A DNA stretch of 64,000 bases, taken from assembly GCA_964425225.1 (NCBI GenBank), contig CAYRMD010000012.1, forward strand, positions 15,851 to 79,850, given 5' to 3'. The translations under genes were made by a program, and so were the position numbers. The notes beneath the pieces are model-generated. The model was given only the letters and a program-made list of their open reading frames with translations. It had not been told where the DNA came from and made no database searches. The DNA is from BPJU01 sp964425225. Its GTDB lineage: Bacteria > Planctomycetota > Planctomycetia > Pirellulales > Pirellulaceae. How positions within the stretch are numbered: position 1 is the first letter of the stretch; every line of letters begins with the position of its first letter. Below, in pieces: positions 47,691-56,895 of this stretch.

Positions 47691-50600
47691 GACAATTGGC
47701 CGCGCGAAGTCTACCGCTATTTCTAGTAGCCGGCGTTGGACTCCTCTGTGCATGTTGGCGCGTGTCAGCACAGAGCAACCCGTCGAACGTCCCGGCTGAG
47801 CCGTCCACGGTCGAACAAAACGCGACCCTCCGGTATCGACGCGCGTACGTGCCCGCCGACTCAGCCAGTTCGCTTGCGCGCGGCTATGTGCCGGTCAAAC
47901 GCAGTGAACTCGAAAACGTACTCCGGATCGTCGAAGGCCGTTATCCATCACTTCCCAATGCAGTACTCGTTCGCGCCGAATATTGGGCCATTTTCGAGCA
48001 AGGACAATTGCATCGCGGTTGGGCCCGCTTCGACGTTGATCGGTTACCCGAATCGTTAGCATTAGAAACGGCCCCTGCACTGGTAATCTGGCCGTGGGGA
48101 CTGATCAGTCAGGAGGGGTTCTGGTTGGACAGCAAAGAGTCGGCGCGGTTGGTGGCCAACAAGGAAGGCAAGACTGTACTGCTTGTTCCGCGAACGGGAA
48201 CGGTTCTACTTCGGTGGAATTGGGCTCCCGGTGGAGCCGCGTCGATAGCGGAAAGTTTATCATTACCCGAAGCGGCTAGTTGCCGTTTGACACTTCTTGT
48301 TCGTCCGGATGACTTGTCACGCGTTGTCCCAACGGCAACTGTCAGTCCCGCTCGGCCTTCTTTGCCTGAGTGGATGCCCGAGGAAGACCGAAGGGCGTAC
48401 CAGCAAGCGCTTGATTCGGGATACCAAATGGTTGGCTATCAGTGGAGTGGAGCTTCTCCCATCCAGATACTGCGACCGTCGTATGAGTTGCGTTTACCCG
48501 GTTTGGCATGGTTACGACTTGTCCGCCATGTGCAACTCTCACCAGCCTCCACCCAAGTACAGGAGGATCTTTTCCTAGAAGGTCTGTCGCCCGGTTTGGA
48601 TCACCTTGAAATGTTGGCGCCGCCTGAGTTGAGGTTGGTTCAAGGGCGTGTAGGCGATGGGACGATCTCGTGGGAGGTTCACCCTTCGGAAGATCGTTGC
48701 CAGCGCTACCGTATATGGCTTCCGGCCGGCAAGAACAGTGGTCCGCTTCAGATCCGGTTGATTTGGCACACGGAAACGGTTTATGGACAGCCCTGGACGC
48801 TCCCCGTTTGGCGGTTGCCTGCGGTGCAATGGATCGAGGGATCGCTGCAGGTGACTATTTCCGACGCGCTTCTGGCGAGCTTGTTGGAACCCAGGTCCTG
48901 CGCATTGGTGGCACGAGGTGAGTCGGCTGATGGCGAACAGTGGGAATTTCGAATGTACGGTCCGGAGGCGACATGTCAGGTGGCGCTCCAGGCGAGAAGT
49001 CCCCAGCTTCAAGTCCGCGCGGCCGTGCGTCTGCAGCTAGAAAAGGATGCGGCTTATGGTACAGTTGTCGCTGACTTTCGTGCGCTTTGGGGGGAAACGG
49101 ACCAACTTCGTGTTCGACTTGCTAGGCCGTGGAGCGTCGATCGTGTGGAGCTTCAGCCGCCCTCGGTCTCCGATACTTTAGGTTCCGCCTGGCACTGGGC
49201 GGACGGTGTTTTAGAAATTCCTTTACGAGCTCCGCTTTTGCCAGACAACACGGTACGACTTGTGCTCGGGTGTCGTGCGCCAGTGCCACCCCGTCGTGCG
49301 GGTTGGTCAGGTGCGGCCTTGCGCGTTGTGGAATTCCCGAATAGTACCCCGGCAGAACTCGTTCACTTAGTATCTACCGGCCCATCGACACGGCTCCAAT
49401 TAGCGAACGATCTGCTGGCCGAACGACTGAATCCTGGTGACCTACAGCCGGAATGGCGCGATCGTTTTGGTCAGGATCTGAACGGCCTTGTGCTGCGATT
49501 AGATCCGACGAGTCCCGCTACGCTGTTTGTGACCGAAGAAACGCCTGAGTTCATCGCGGACGTTCAGGTACTGGTCGAGGTTTCGGAACAAGAAGTTCGC
49601 GAAACGTACCGCATCCGCTGTTCCTGTAATGCCGTTGCTCCTCGCCAATTGCGTGTGAGGTTGCCTGCATATGCGGACAACAGCGTCTCGTGGCGTCTGG
49701 AGGATCCCTCTGACCCGATTGCGGCTCGACATATCAAGGTAGCTGGCGGGGAAAGTTCCGAATCCTCATGGTGGGAATTGGATTTGCCAGTCAAGCTAGC
49801 GAAGACTTTCGTCGTGATCGGATCGCGTGAAGTGTTCTGGAACCAACAGCATCCCGTAGCACTTCCGCTCGTGGACCTGGCTATTTTTGGATCTGGCCAG
49901 GTCCTTGTTCAAAGCCGGGTTCCTATTCACTACCAGGTGCAGGGTGTTGAGCGCCTTGTGAGCCCTGAGGTGCTTAGGCGCCAAGGGCCGTTCGGAGCTT
50001 TATTCGAATACGATCCAGCTCAGTCCGGATCGTTAACCATACGGCGCAGTAGTTTACCTCAAACCAATGCTTGGGCCACGCAAGAAGTCGTAACGAGCCA
50101 GTGGTTTGCCGGTGACCGGGTTGTGCATCAAGTCGATTACCAGGTATTTCATGACGGTCAAACCAGACTACGCGTTGCTTTCAGCCAGCCGGTGCAGGTC
50201 GATGGAGTTTGGCTGGACGGCCAACCGCTGTCTTATTCCGCAGGATCGGTTTCCGAGGTTTCGTTAGATCTACCGGATAGCAGTCGGCGTAACTCGATAA
50301 GCGTGCGCTTCACGAGTCCCGCCGGCTCCGGCAGATACTTGGTTCGCCTTGCGGCTCCGTGGCCCTCGATCGATGTGCCGGTATTGAGCCGACAGTGGCT
50401 CGTCTGGGTACCAAAGGGTTTCGCTACGTTAGAGCCACCATTGGCCCGTAGGATTCCGATTCCTCCCGAGATCGGCCTTGAGAAAGAACTGTGGAGTTGG
50501 TTTCCGTGGCGCCGGGCTGGTTGGAATTCTACGGAATCCACAGATGCCGCCGAGTTTTACGATCGAGCTCGAGAATTCTTGCTGTGGTGGGGGAATCTGC

Positions 50601-53600
50601 TAATTGAATGTTCGTCGTGGTCAGAACTGGTTTCGCGCGCTGACCCATCCGATACGGCTCGGGAAACGCGAGGATCGAGTTGGCGGATTTTCCTTGACCG
50701 TAGTGCGTGGGAAAGAATCGTCGGCAGCCCGTGGCCCGACGCCAGCCAGGCCGGTATGTCGCGCATGGAAAAGGCGGTGGCGTTTTTTCGCGAAGCCGAC
50801 CTCTGTGTCGTAATGTTCCCTCAAGCGATAGTCATTACGACACCAGAAGCCAAGGGTCAGTATGGACCCCTTCATGAAGAGAACTGGCCGGTTTGCCGTG
50901 CCCAAACAGATGGCGCGCATGTTGATCAACTGTTTTCTACGGATGCACTTGCATGGGGACTGTTGCCCATGGAAGTTGCCCGCTATGCCGTACCGGGCCT
51001 GAAAAACCAAGCAACAGCCGCTTACCACCAGGCTTATGCACTGGGTTGGACCGAATCGGTGATAAACCCGATTGTTGACCAAAACCGCGTGGTATCTCTT
51101 TGGATTGTTGACCTGCGTATGGCGGCTCTGTGTAGCCTGGGGTTGCTGATGGCGAGTGCGTTTTTCTGTGTGTGGTTGTTTCAAAGATGGCGCTGGGTAT
51201 TTCCTGCTGTTGCGGCTACCGGATTCGCCCTGACTCTTGTGGTTCCTGCTCCTTGGTCAACTCTTGTCGCAGCGGCTGTCTGGGGAAGCCTTGCCGGCTG
51301 GGGATGGGTCCGGCTTTGCGCGCCGGGAAAAGCCTTAGCATGTGGGCAGAGCACAGCGTTGGTAGCAGGCTGCCTTGTCCTGTTCGTGGGGTTAGTAACC
51401 AGCCATAGCTTTGCCCAAACGACATCGGCCCCAGCGCCTCCCGCAACGACGCCTCCCGGGCCGGCGGTCCGCGAGATTATCTTTCCCGTCGAGTCACCCG
51501 GTAGGCCGACAGGAGATTACGCCTATGTACCGCGCTCGTTGTACGAGCCGCTTATGGCAATTGCAGCGCAACAATCACGGGTTGATTGGTGGCTTGTCTC
51601 GGCACACCACGTCGTTGGGCCTAGTAATCCGGTTGGTTCGGTCCCCGCGGGTGTTTTGGAAATGGAATCCCGCTTAGTTGTCCAAACACTGGTGCCAGAC
51701 CAAAGCATTGCACTCGAATACCACCGCGCAGAAGTACAGCTTATTCAGGCCTTGGTCGATCGTGAGACCGTCGAGATACGGTGGAATAATGAGGGAACGC
51801 ATTTGCTCGCACGTATCCCAACTCCCGGTACACATGTGATGGAGCTGCGTTTAGCTTTTCGTTGGCCTCCTATGGGGGATACATGGTCGTGCCACATTCC
51901 GGCGTGTCCACGTACAGAGCTGAGTTCGAGCGGGGGAGTGTGGGACCAGTGGTCGCTGGCCGTGCCACATGTTGTGGTCGAGGAGCCTGGTGATCAGCGA
52001 CTATTGCTTGGCCCCGTCCGCATATTGCAGCTGGTAAAACGTCCCGTTCCCGCAGAGATCAATCGGCTACGAGCAACCCAATTGGTGTGGCTCACCATCC
52101 GTCCGGCGCGACCGATCATGGAGTGGCAACTGTTGGTGCGCGATACGGCTACTCTACCAGCACACGTGGAATTGGAGGTTGACCCTCGATTGACACTCGA
52201 GCAACTTGTCGAACCGCAGAGCATGGCGCTACGACAACCTGATACTCCCACGCAGAAACCCTCGCGACTTTCCTTGCCCTGGGCACGACAGGACGATGGA
52301 TCGGCTTTGGTTCGCGCTCGCTTTTCTATCGATGCCCGTGGTTTAGGAGAAATGGCGGCACCTTTCATAGCCCCACGAAATGTAGTGCTCGACCGCTGGT
52401 GGATGGCTATCGATGCGGTCGACGAACTTTCGGTGCAATTACTGGACGGACAGAAGTTAGGCGAGCCAGCGCTAGCAGCGTTTCAGGCTGACTGGCAAGG
52501 GATGTTGGGGCATCCTGTGCACCTGGTGGACTTGACGAATTGGAACTCGGCCGGCAGTGAGCAACGTCCATGGCCGAAAATAATAGTGTTACCGCGGTGG
52601 TTGCCGGATGAGGTAGAAGTCAGAATGCAAGTGGCAGCTTATGCGGCGGTATTAGACATTCGCTGGGACGCCTCAATTCGAAGCCAAGGAAGTGGCGAGC
52701 TCATTCGACAGATCCAGATTCCCTCAAACTTCGAGCTTACCGAAGTATCATTACACCAGGCTGGTGAACCCGTTTCCATCCGGACGCTTCGGCACGCCGA
52801 CGGCCCGCTGACAGTGCTCTTAGCGAAACCACTTCAAGGAACGTACATGCTTTCGTTACGAGGACGTGTGCCCGTTATTGCTTCCCGTGCCACTGTGCCG
52901 ACGGTTGAGCTATCCAATAGCCGGATTACAGCACGCAACCTACTGGTCGTGCGACACCCGGATGTTGCTTCCGTTACCATAACCGGCTTGGACGGGTGGG
53001 TCGCTGACGAAATCCCACCCGCCGAACCGTTTGCTTGGGAGAGCGGACGTTTTGTTGGGTCGTGGCATTGGACGGCTCCGGCCGCCCCGTCTGAACCGTT
53101 GGTACTGCAGGTGCTACCCAACCCATTGGACGCTAGCGGCTTGTTGGCAATGCGTGTTAACCGGGATGAGCATGGATGGTTTTTAGATGCGGAATATCTC
53201 GTCCGAGTAAGCCAAGGGGTGATCGACGTGATTCGGCTGGCATTCCCGGCAGACTGGGAGTCACCCGTTGAGCTGTCTCCAGCTTTGAGCTTTCGTTGGG
53301 AGCGACGCGTCGCGGAAGGACAGACTGTATTACTCGTGTGGCCAGCCGTGCCCATCACGTCACAATTCCAATTGAGCCTGCGCAGTCGCTTGACCGCTGG
53401 TAGCGAGCGGGTTCGACGCGTCCCAGACATTGTTCCGATCGACGTGGTTCGGTCACAGCGTTTCGTCTTGTTACCGACTCGTTTGGAAAAACAACTATTG
53501 ACTTGGACTACCAGCGGTCTGCAAGAGCGCACGTTGCCGTCGTTGTTCGCAATGACGAACGAGACGCAACTTGCGTGGCAAAGCTATGCAGTTGTTGCCA

Positions 53601-54706
53601 ACCGATTTCATGCTTCACTTGAGCGGATCGAACGGTTGCCCCATAAGGCGAACGTCGCCGTGGCTGACGTCGACCTTGTGTGGCTTCCAGAATCGAATTA
53701 TGCCGGCGTTGTTTCGTTCGACATCGAGCCGGGTGGGCTGTCGCAGTGCGGCGTTGCGGTCCCGGAAAACGTCACCTGGTTCAAAGTGTACGTAGACGAT
53801 GTGCCTCAAGTGCCGCACGAGCGGCGGGGGCAAGTTGTACAAGTCGCGCTCGGCCCCACTCAGCTTCCGCAGCGATTGGAAATTGCGTTCCGAGCAACCG
53901 CCAAAGCGAACAACAATGGCTACGTTCTTGATGTGCCTTGGCCTGAAAACCTTTCTGTGACTCAGACGCTGTTGTCGATGCGTTCGTCATGGAATGAACG
54001 GATCGAGCTGGAGCTCCCTCCAGGTGCTGTCGGGCATCCGATGCTGTGCCAACAAGCCCGGTTGGAGGCGATCACACGGTTGCTGGAAAACGGCGTCCTT
54101 GCGGCTAGCGAATTAGGTAGCGAGGTGCTCCAGAACTGGCTCGAATTGTGGGTGCCACGTGTGCTTTGGGCGCGACAGCGTGCCTCATTAGCCCTCTCCG
54201 CCGCGCGCCTATCGGCTCCAGGACAGGTTCATCCTTCGGCCAGAACAGCGTCGGAGGTTTTCCAATCATGGCAACAGCGCTGGCGACAGCTACAAATGCG
54301 CGTCCCGGGCAATTTGCTCCAGCAGCTCTCGGAAGATTGCCCTGTTGCGCCTCAAGGTATCCAGGCTCATTGGCAACTGACGAGCAATGTCGCTGAACGG
54401 CGAGACAATTGGCTTGTGCCAGGAGGCATGCGGAGCTGGAAGCTGCGGATAGCTGCCCGGCAGCGACCGTCCACGGGGCGATGGATCGTCGCCACGCTGC
54501 TATCGGCATTAGGTATCGTCGGTGCCGTCGCCGCCCGGCGCCTTTGGCTTTTTAAACATCTTGTACCTTACCGCCATGGATTGTTGTTTCTAGGTGGCTG
54601 GCTCTTGGTCTGCTGTGTACGACCTATCTTCTGGGGAATCCTCGTGATCATCCTGGCTATGGTGACGCCCTGGCTGGGGCATTGGCGCTGGCGACCGCCA
54701 CGGTGA
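47687..54706 (+). CDS. giant exported protein, apparent end-to-end fusion of two modules
   Basis: A 2339-residue protein. Residues 1-29 form a signal peptide (LFLVAGVGLLCACWRVSAQ). Module 1 (about 30-1140) begins with RRAYVPADSASSLARGYVPV and is strand-rich; at about 1144-1243 several hydrophobic helices follow. The last of these, TALVAGCLVLFVGLVTSHSF, then AQ, looks like a second signal peptide. Module 2 (about 1250-2260) begins GDYAYVPRSLYEPLMAI, echoing module 1, is again strand-rich, and ends with two membrane helices at about 2265-2286 and 2302-2325. The body has no recognised enzyme motif. Start and stop both overlap: ATGA joins it to the 1097-aa gene. It ends four bases before the convergent rimI. 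Three modules of related layout thus lie in two genes. Function unknown. Confidence 0.75.
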   Translation: MRQLAARSLPLFLVAGVGLLCACWRVSAQSNPSNVPAEPSTVEQNATLRYRRAYVPADSASSLARGYVPVKRSELENVLRIVEGRYPSLPNAVLVRAEYWAIFEQGQLHRGWARFDVDRLPESLALETAPALVIWPWGLISQEGFWLDSKESARLVANKEGKTVLLVPRTGTVLLRWNWAPGGAASIAESLSLPEAASCRLTLLVRPDDLSRVVPTATVSPARPSLPEWMPEEDRRAYQQALDSGYQMVGYQWSGASPIQILRPSYELRLPGLAWLRLVRHVQLSPASTQVQEDLFLEGLSPGLDHLEMLAPPELRLVQGRVGDGTISWEVHPSEDRCQRYRIWLPAGKNSGPLQIRLIWHTETVYGQPWTLPVWRLPAVQWIEGSLQVTISDALLASLLEPRSCALVARGESADGEQWEFRMYGPEATCQVALQARSPQLQVRAAVRLQLEKDAAYGTVVADFRALWGETDQLRVRLARPWSVDRVELQPPSVSDTLGSAWHWADGVLEIPLRAPLLPDNTVRLVLGCRAPVPPRRAGWSGAALRVVEFPNSTPAELVHLVSTGPSTRLQLANDLLAERLNPGDLQPEWRDRFGQDLNGLVLRLDPTSPATLFVTEETPEFIADVQVLVEVSEQEVRETYRIRCSCNAVAPRQLRVRLPAYADNSVSWRLEDPSDPIAARHIKVAGGESSESSWWELDLPVKLAKTFVVIGSREVFWNQQHPVALPLVDLAIFGSGQVLVQSRVPIHYQVQGVERLVSPEVLRRQGPFGALFEYDPAQSGSLTIRRSSLPQTNAWATQEVVTSQWFAGDRVVHQVDYQVFHDGQTRLRVAFSQPVQVDGVWLDGQPLSYSAGSVSEVSLDLPDSSRRNSISVRFTSPAGSGRYLVRLAAPWPSIDVPVLSRQWLVWVPKGFATLEPPLARRIPIPPEIGLEKELWSWFPWRRAGWNSTESTDAAEFYDRAREFLLWWGNLLIECSSWSELVSRADPSDTARETRGSSWRIFLDRSAWERIVGSPWPDASQAGMSRMEKAVAFFREADLCVVMFPQAIVITTPEAKGQYGPLHEENWPVCRAQTDGAHVDQLFSTDALAWGLLPMEVARYAVPGLKNQATAAYHQAYALGWTESVINPIVDQNRVVSLWIVDLRMAALCSLGLLMASAFFCVWLFQRWRWVFPAVAATGFALTLVVPAPWSTLVAAAVWGSLAGWGWVRLCAPGKALACGQSTALVAGCLVLFVGLVTSHSFAQTTSAPAPPATTPPGPAVREIIFPVESPGRPTGDYAYVPRSLYEPLMAIAAQQSRVDWWLVSAHHVVGPSNPVGSVPAGVLEMESRLVVQTLVPDQSIALEYHRAEVQLIQALVDRETVEIRWNNEGTHLLARIPTPGTHVMELRLAFRWPPMGDTWSCHIPACPRTELSSSGGVWDQWSLAVPHVVVEEPGDQRLLLGPVRILQLVKRPVPAEINRLRATQLVWLTIRPARPIMEWQLLVRDTATLPAHVELEVDPRLTLEQLVEPQSMALRQPDTPTQKPSRLSLPWARQDDGSALVRARFSIDARGLGEMAAPFIAPRNVVLDRWWMAIDAVDELSVQLLDGQKLGEPALAAFQADWQGMLGHPVHLVDLTNWNSAGSEQRPWPKIIVLPRWLPDEVEVRMQVAAYAAVLDIRWDASIRSQGSGELIRQIQIPSNFELTEVSLHQAGEPVSIRTLRHADGPLTVLLAKPLQGTYMLSLRGRVPVIASRATVPTVELSNSRITARNLLVVRHPDVASVTITGLDGWVADEIPPAEPFAWESGRFVGSWHWTAPAAPSEPLVLQVLPNPLDASGLLAMRVNRDEHGWFLDAEYLVRVSQGVIDVIRLAFPADWESPVELSPALSFRWERRVAEGQTVLLVWPAVPITSQFQLSLRSRLTAGSERVRRVPDIVPIDVVRSQRFVLLPTRLEKQLLTWTTSGLQERTLPSLFAMTNETQLAWQSYAVVANRFHASLERIERLPHKANVAVADVDLVWLPESNYAGVVSFDIEPGGLSQCGVAVPENVTWFKVYVDDVPQVPHERRGQVVQVALGPTQLPQRLEIAFRATAKANNNGYVLDVPWPENLSVTQTLLSMRSSWNERIELELPPGAVGHPMLCQQARLEAITRLLENGVLAASELGSEVLQNWLELWVPRVLWARQRASLALSAARLSAPGQVHPSARTASEVFQSWQQRWRQLQMRVPGNLLQQLSEDCPVAPQGIQAHWQLTSNVAERRDNWLVPGGMRSWKLRIAARQRPSTGRWIVATLLSALGIVGAVAARRLWLFKHLVPYRHGLLFLGGWLLVCCVRPIFWGILVIILAMVTPWLGHWRWRPPR

Positions 54707-54709
54707 GCC

Positions 54710-55222
54710 TTAGCCTGCCTTGCGCCACCGAGGTGACTCGGCACGGGTCGCCTCGTCGTACTTTCCTTGCCAAGTGTACTCCATCAGATAGGCGTCTTCG
54801 ACCGAATCTTCATAAAAGTCACGCAGAATGGATACCGCTCGGAAACCAAGACTTCGAAAGAACAGTTGGGCGGCAAGGTTTGTTTCCCTGACTTCTAATC
54901 GAATTCGCTGGCGGCCGCTAGGGCTCAATTTGCTGAAAAGTTTTTTTAACAGCGCTCCCCCGATTCCGCGACGCCTTTGTTCTGGTGCCACCGCCAGATT
55001 CAAAACGTGGAGCTGGTCGGGCTCGATTTCATAAAGCACAAATCCACATATCTGGTTGCAGGTTTCGGCAACTAACCCGATACAGTTCTGCTGGCGAATC
55101 ACGCGACGGAAATCCTCAACCGTCCACGGAAATTCAAAACTGGCCTGTTCGATCTGCCATACCTCTCGCAGATCGGCCGGAGTCATCCAGCGGATGTCGA
55201 CCTGTCGGTTGCCACTAGTCAT
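54710..55222 (-). CDS. rimI: ribosomal-protein-alanine N-acetyltransferase
   Basis: A 170-residue GNAT acetyltransferase. The start ATG 55222 with AAAAGGA upstream opens TPADLREVWQIEQASFEFPWT, typical of RimI. The acetyl-CoA motif is LAVAPEQRRRGIGGALLKKL (Q/R-x-x-G-x-G/A), preceded by DQLHVLN and followed by LEVRETNLAAQLFFRSLGF. In the family the reaction is acetylation of the N-terminal alanine of ribosomal protein S18. A longer frame from 55354 exists but has no GNAT content. Its stop is three bases past the end of the giant gene, convergent. It is not next to tsaB, with which it pairs in many genomes. Confidence 0.9.
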   Translation of the reverse strand: MTSGNRQVDIRWMTPADLREVWQIEQASFEFPWTVEDFRRVIRQQNCIGLVAETCNQICGFVLYEIEPDQLHVLNLAVAPEQRRRGIGGALLKKLFSKLSPSGRQRIRLEVRETNLAAQLFFRSLGFRAVSILRDFYEDSVEDAYLMEYTWQGKYDEATRAESPRWRKAG

Positions 55223-56292
55223 CCTATGAGGTCCTTTTCCGGAGCACACCGTGCGACGAACATCGGGCCTCGCAGGCCGCCCGTTCCCTTTCCTCCCTTT
55301 TATCCCGTCGATGCAGGCGGATTGGTCATACCGAGCCGGCACTCGGCTCCTCAAAGCGGCATAACACTACCAAAACGTGCGGTCCGGGCCAAGATCAAAC
55401 TGTTCGAACTCGTTGCGTTCCGCCGCGTGTGCGTCTTGATGGTAGGTGGGATGTCAGCGCAAAAGGCGAGCCGTCGCGCAAGGTTGCCGATTTTCCGCGA
55501 CAGGAATGGAAAGGAGGTATCTGTCTTCATGGTAGATGAAAGGGTTCGGTCATTTGCCGGGTCTGGCGAGGTATGCCTTTTCGGCGCGGCCCGATGTGAG
55601 CCGATGCGAGTACGTCTTGGCAAAGGCGTTGTAGAGCGAGAACTCAACAGAGCTGCGACCGTAAGGGAGCGGCCACCTGCCAATCGAGCTACGTTCTTTA
55701 TTGGTGATAAGTTGTGAACCCGCCCCGACAAGGGGGCGGGTGACGAACCCGCCGCGAGTGTGCCCATCTTGATCGGAGGTAGCTTGTTCGCGCTGAGCAC
55801 CCCGTTGTGTTACGTGTTCAGCATTTGCCATTTCATGAGCGTGAGGATTTCACGCAGACGAGCAAAGGCGCAGTAAAACAGACACTTGGCAAGCTCCGGT
55901 AGCGGCTTGGTCCCGAATTTTTCGCACAACCCTCGTGATTTTAGTGAAAGTAGCTAACCCGAGCCGTGGCAGTATCATCACTGGGGCCCATGTAGAGGTC
56001 CTGGGCAAATATGGTCCTTTCCAAACCGGCAGCGGGTGTTGCCCGCTTACTCATTCTTTGCTGTGCGCCTGTGCGTCGCTGCGTCTCTTCATTAATAAGT
56101 TTTTCACCTACAAACGTGACAATACACACCCGCCACGACGAGAACAGTTACGTGTCGTGCTTCACCCACACGGGCTAAGGTCGCGTTGCCTTCGCCAAGG
56201 GACCCAACGCGACTCTTGCCCTATACCCTCCGACTCACCTCAGCGCGATCCGGTTCCGCTGCCGGTATTTTGGGATAGGCACTTAAGAATTC
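55223..56292. other. 1.07-kb spacer with repeat elements, no gene
   Basis: Contains copy E5 (55427-55675), a G/C-rich hairpin CCCGCCCC-GACAA-GGGGGCGGG at about 55714-55733 without a T-run, a further TIR-like GTGTGC start near 55759, CGCAAAG-like sequence near 55862, and CTGTGCGCCTGTGCGTCGCT (56060-56079). A TIR-like inverted end, CACCTACAAACGTGACAATA, occurs at 56105. Confidence 0.55.
55427..55675 (+). mobile_element. MITE-like element, copy E5
   Basis: The left end GTGTGCGTCTTGATGGTAGG matches E4 closely. The 204 bp to 55630 align with the left two thirds of E4, and 55644-55675 (CAACAGAGCTGCGACCGTAA...) is the shared GCGACCGT motif. The right terminus is uncertain; a weak inverted end lies at 56105-56129, which would give an element of about 700 bp. 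On the minus strand both E4 and E5 read as P-x-P-A-N-x-R-T-x-S-S-T...D-T-S-F-P, but in-frame context differs and no gene is called. Confidence 0.5.
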
Positions 56293-56781
56293 TCAGCCGG
56301 TAAGCTCTAGAAACTGTACGGTCAAATCGGGAAGTTCTAATAGGGCGACCGATCGACAACGAGCTCGATACACAGCACCAGGATTAAGGACCCAAGTCGA
56401 TCCTATCCGTTGCCAGCGCCGGGTGTGTGTATGCCCATGACAAACCAATTGCCACCGGCCGGAATGGATGGTTTCGTCCAATTGACGTAGATCGTCTCCA
56501 TGTAATACGGCAATACGAGTCTCGGCCACAACGAGGTCGGCAAAAGAACCGTGCCAACTGTGGTGGCACTCCGCGATGGTTGCTTGCAGAACATCGACCT
56601 GTGTATCGACGTTGCCGGAAACGAAATCGACGTGCCATGAGCTTAGTAGTCGGGCAATGTTCGGTGAGCCAATGTCGCCACAATGGATGAGCCGTTGCGG
56701 TTTAAACTGTTCGAAACGTCGGACGGCGCCGGTGGTGAATCGCTCGTGACCGTGCGTGTCACTCAGTATGCCGATGCGCAT
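56293..56781 (-). CDS. YfcE/MJ0936-type metallophosphodiesterase
   Basis: A 162-residue calcineurin-like phosphoesterase. Metal-ligand motifs are in order: MRIGILSDTHGH (Asp8, His10), LIHCGDIGS, DFVSGNVD, then VCHGHTHTRRW and LNPGAV. This is the small single-domain YfcE/MJ0936 layout, which cleaves phosphodiester model substrates; the natural substrate is unknown. ATG 56781 begins the family pattern exactly, so the upstream M at 56790 is not preferred. It is divergent from the DUF1501 gene across 114 bp, which may hold both promoters. Confidence 0.9.
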   Translation of the reverse strand: MRIGILSDTHGHERFTTGAVRRFEQFKPQRLIHCGDIGSPNIARLLSSWHVDFVSGNVDTQVDVLQATIAECHHSWHGSFADLVVAETRIAVLHGDDLRQLDETIHSGRWQLVCHGHTHTRRWQRIGSTWVLNPGAVYRARCRSVALLELPDLTVQFLELTG

Positions 56782-56895
56782 AATAGTCACCCGATACTAT
56801 GTAGTGGGGGCGAGTTGCGTTGCGGGCGCAAACAACCATGTTACAATTTAGTCTTTGGGCAGTTGAGGGCAACATTGGACTCGGGAGTTGCGCTC

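Noticed and set aside
55713..55735. GC-rich hairpin considered as a terminator
   Set aside because: No T-run follows on either strand and no gene ends nearby.
55351..55800. Minus-strand open frame of 149 codons
   Set aside because: It runs through MITE-like copy E5; the pattern shared with E4 can be explained by repeat homology at the nucleotide level.
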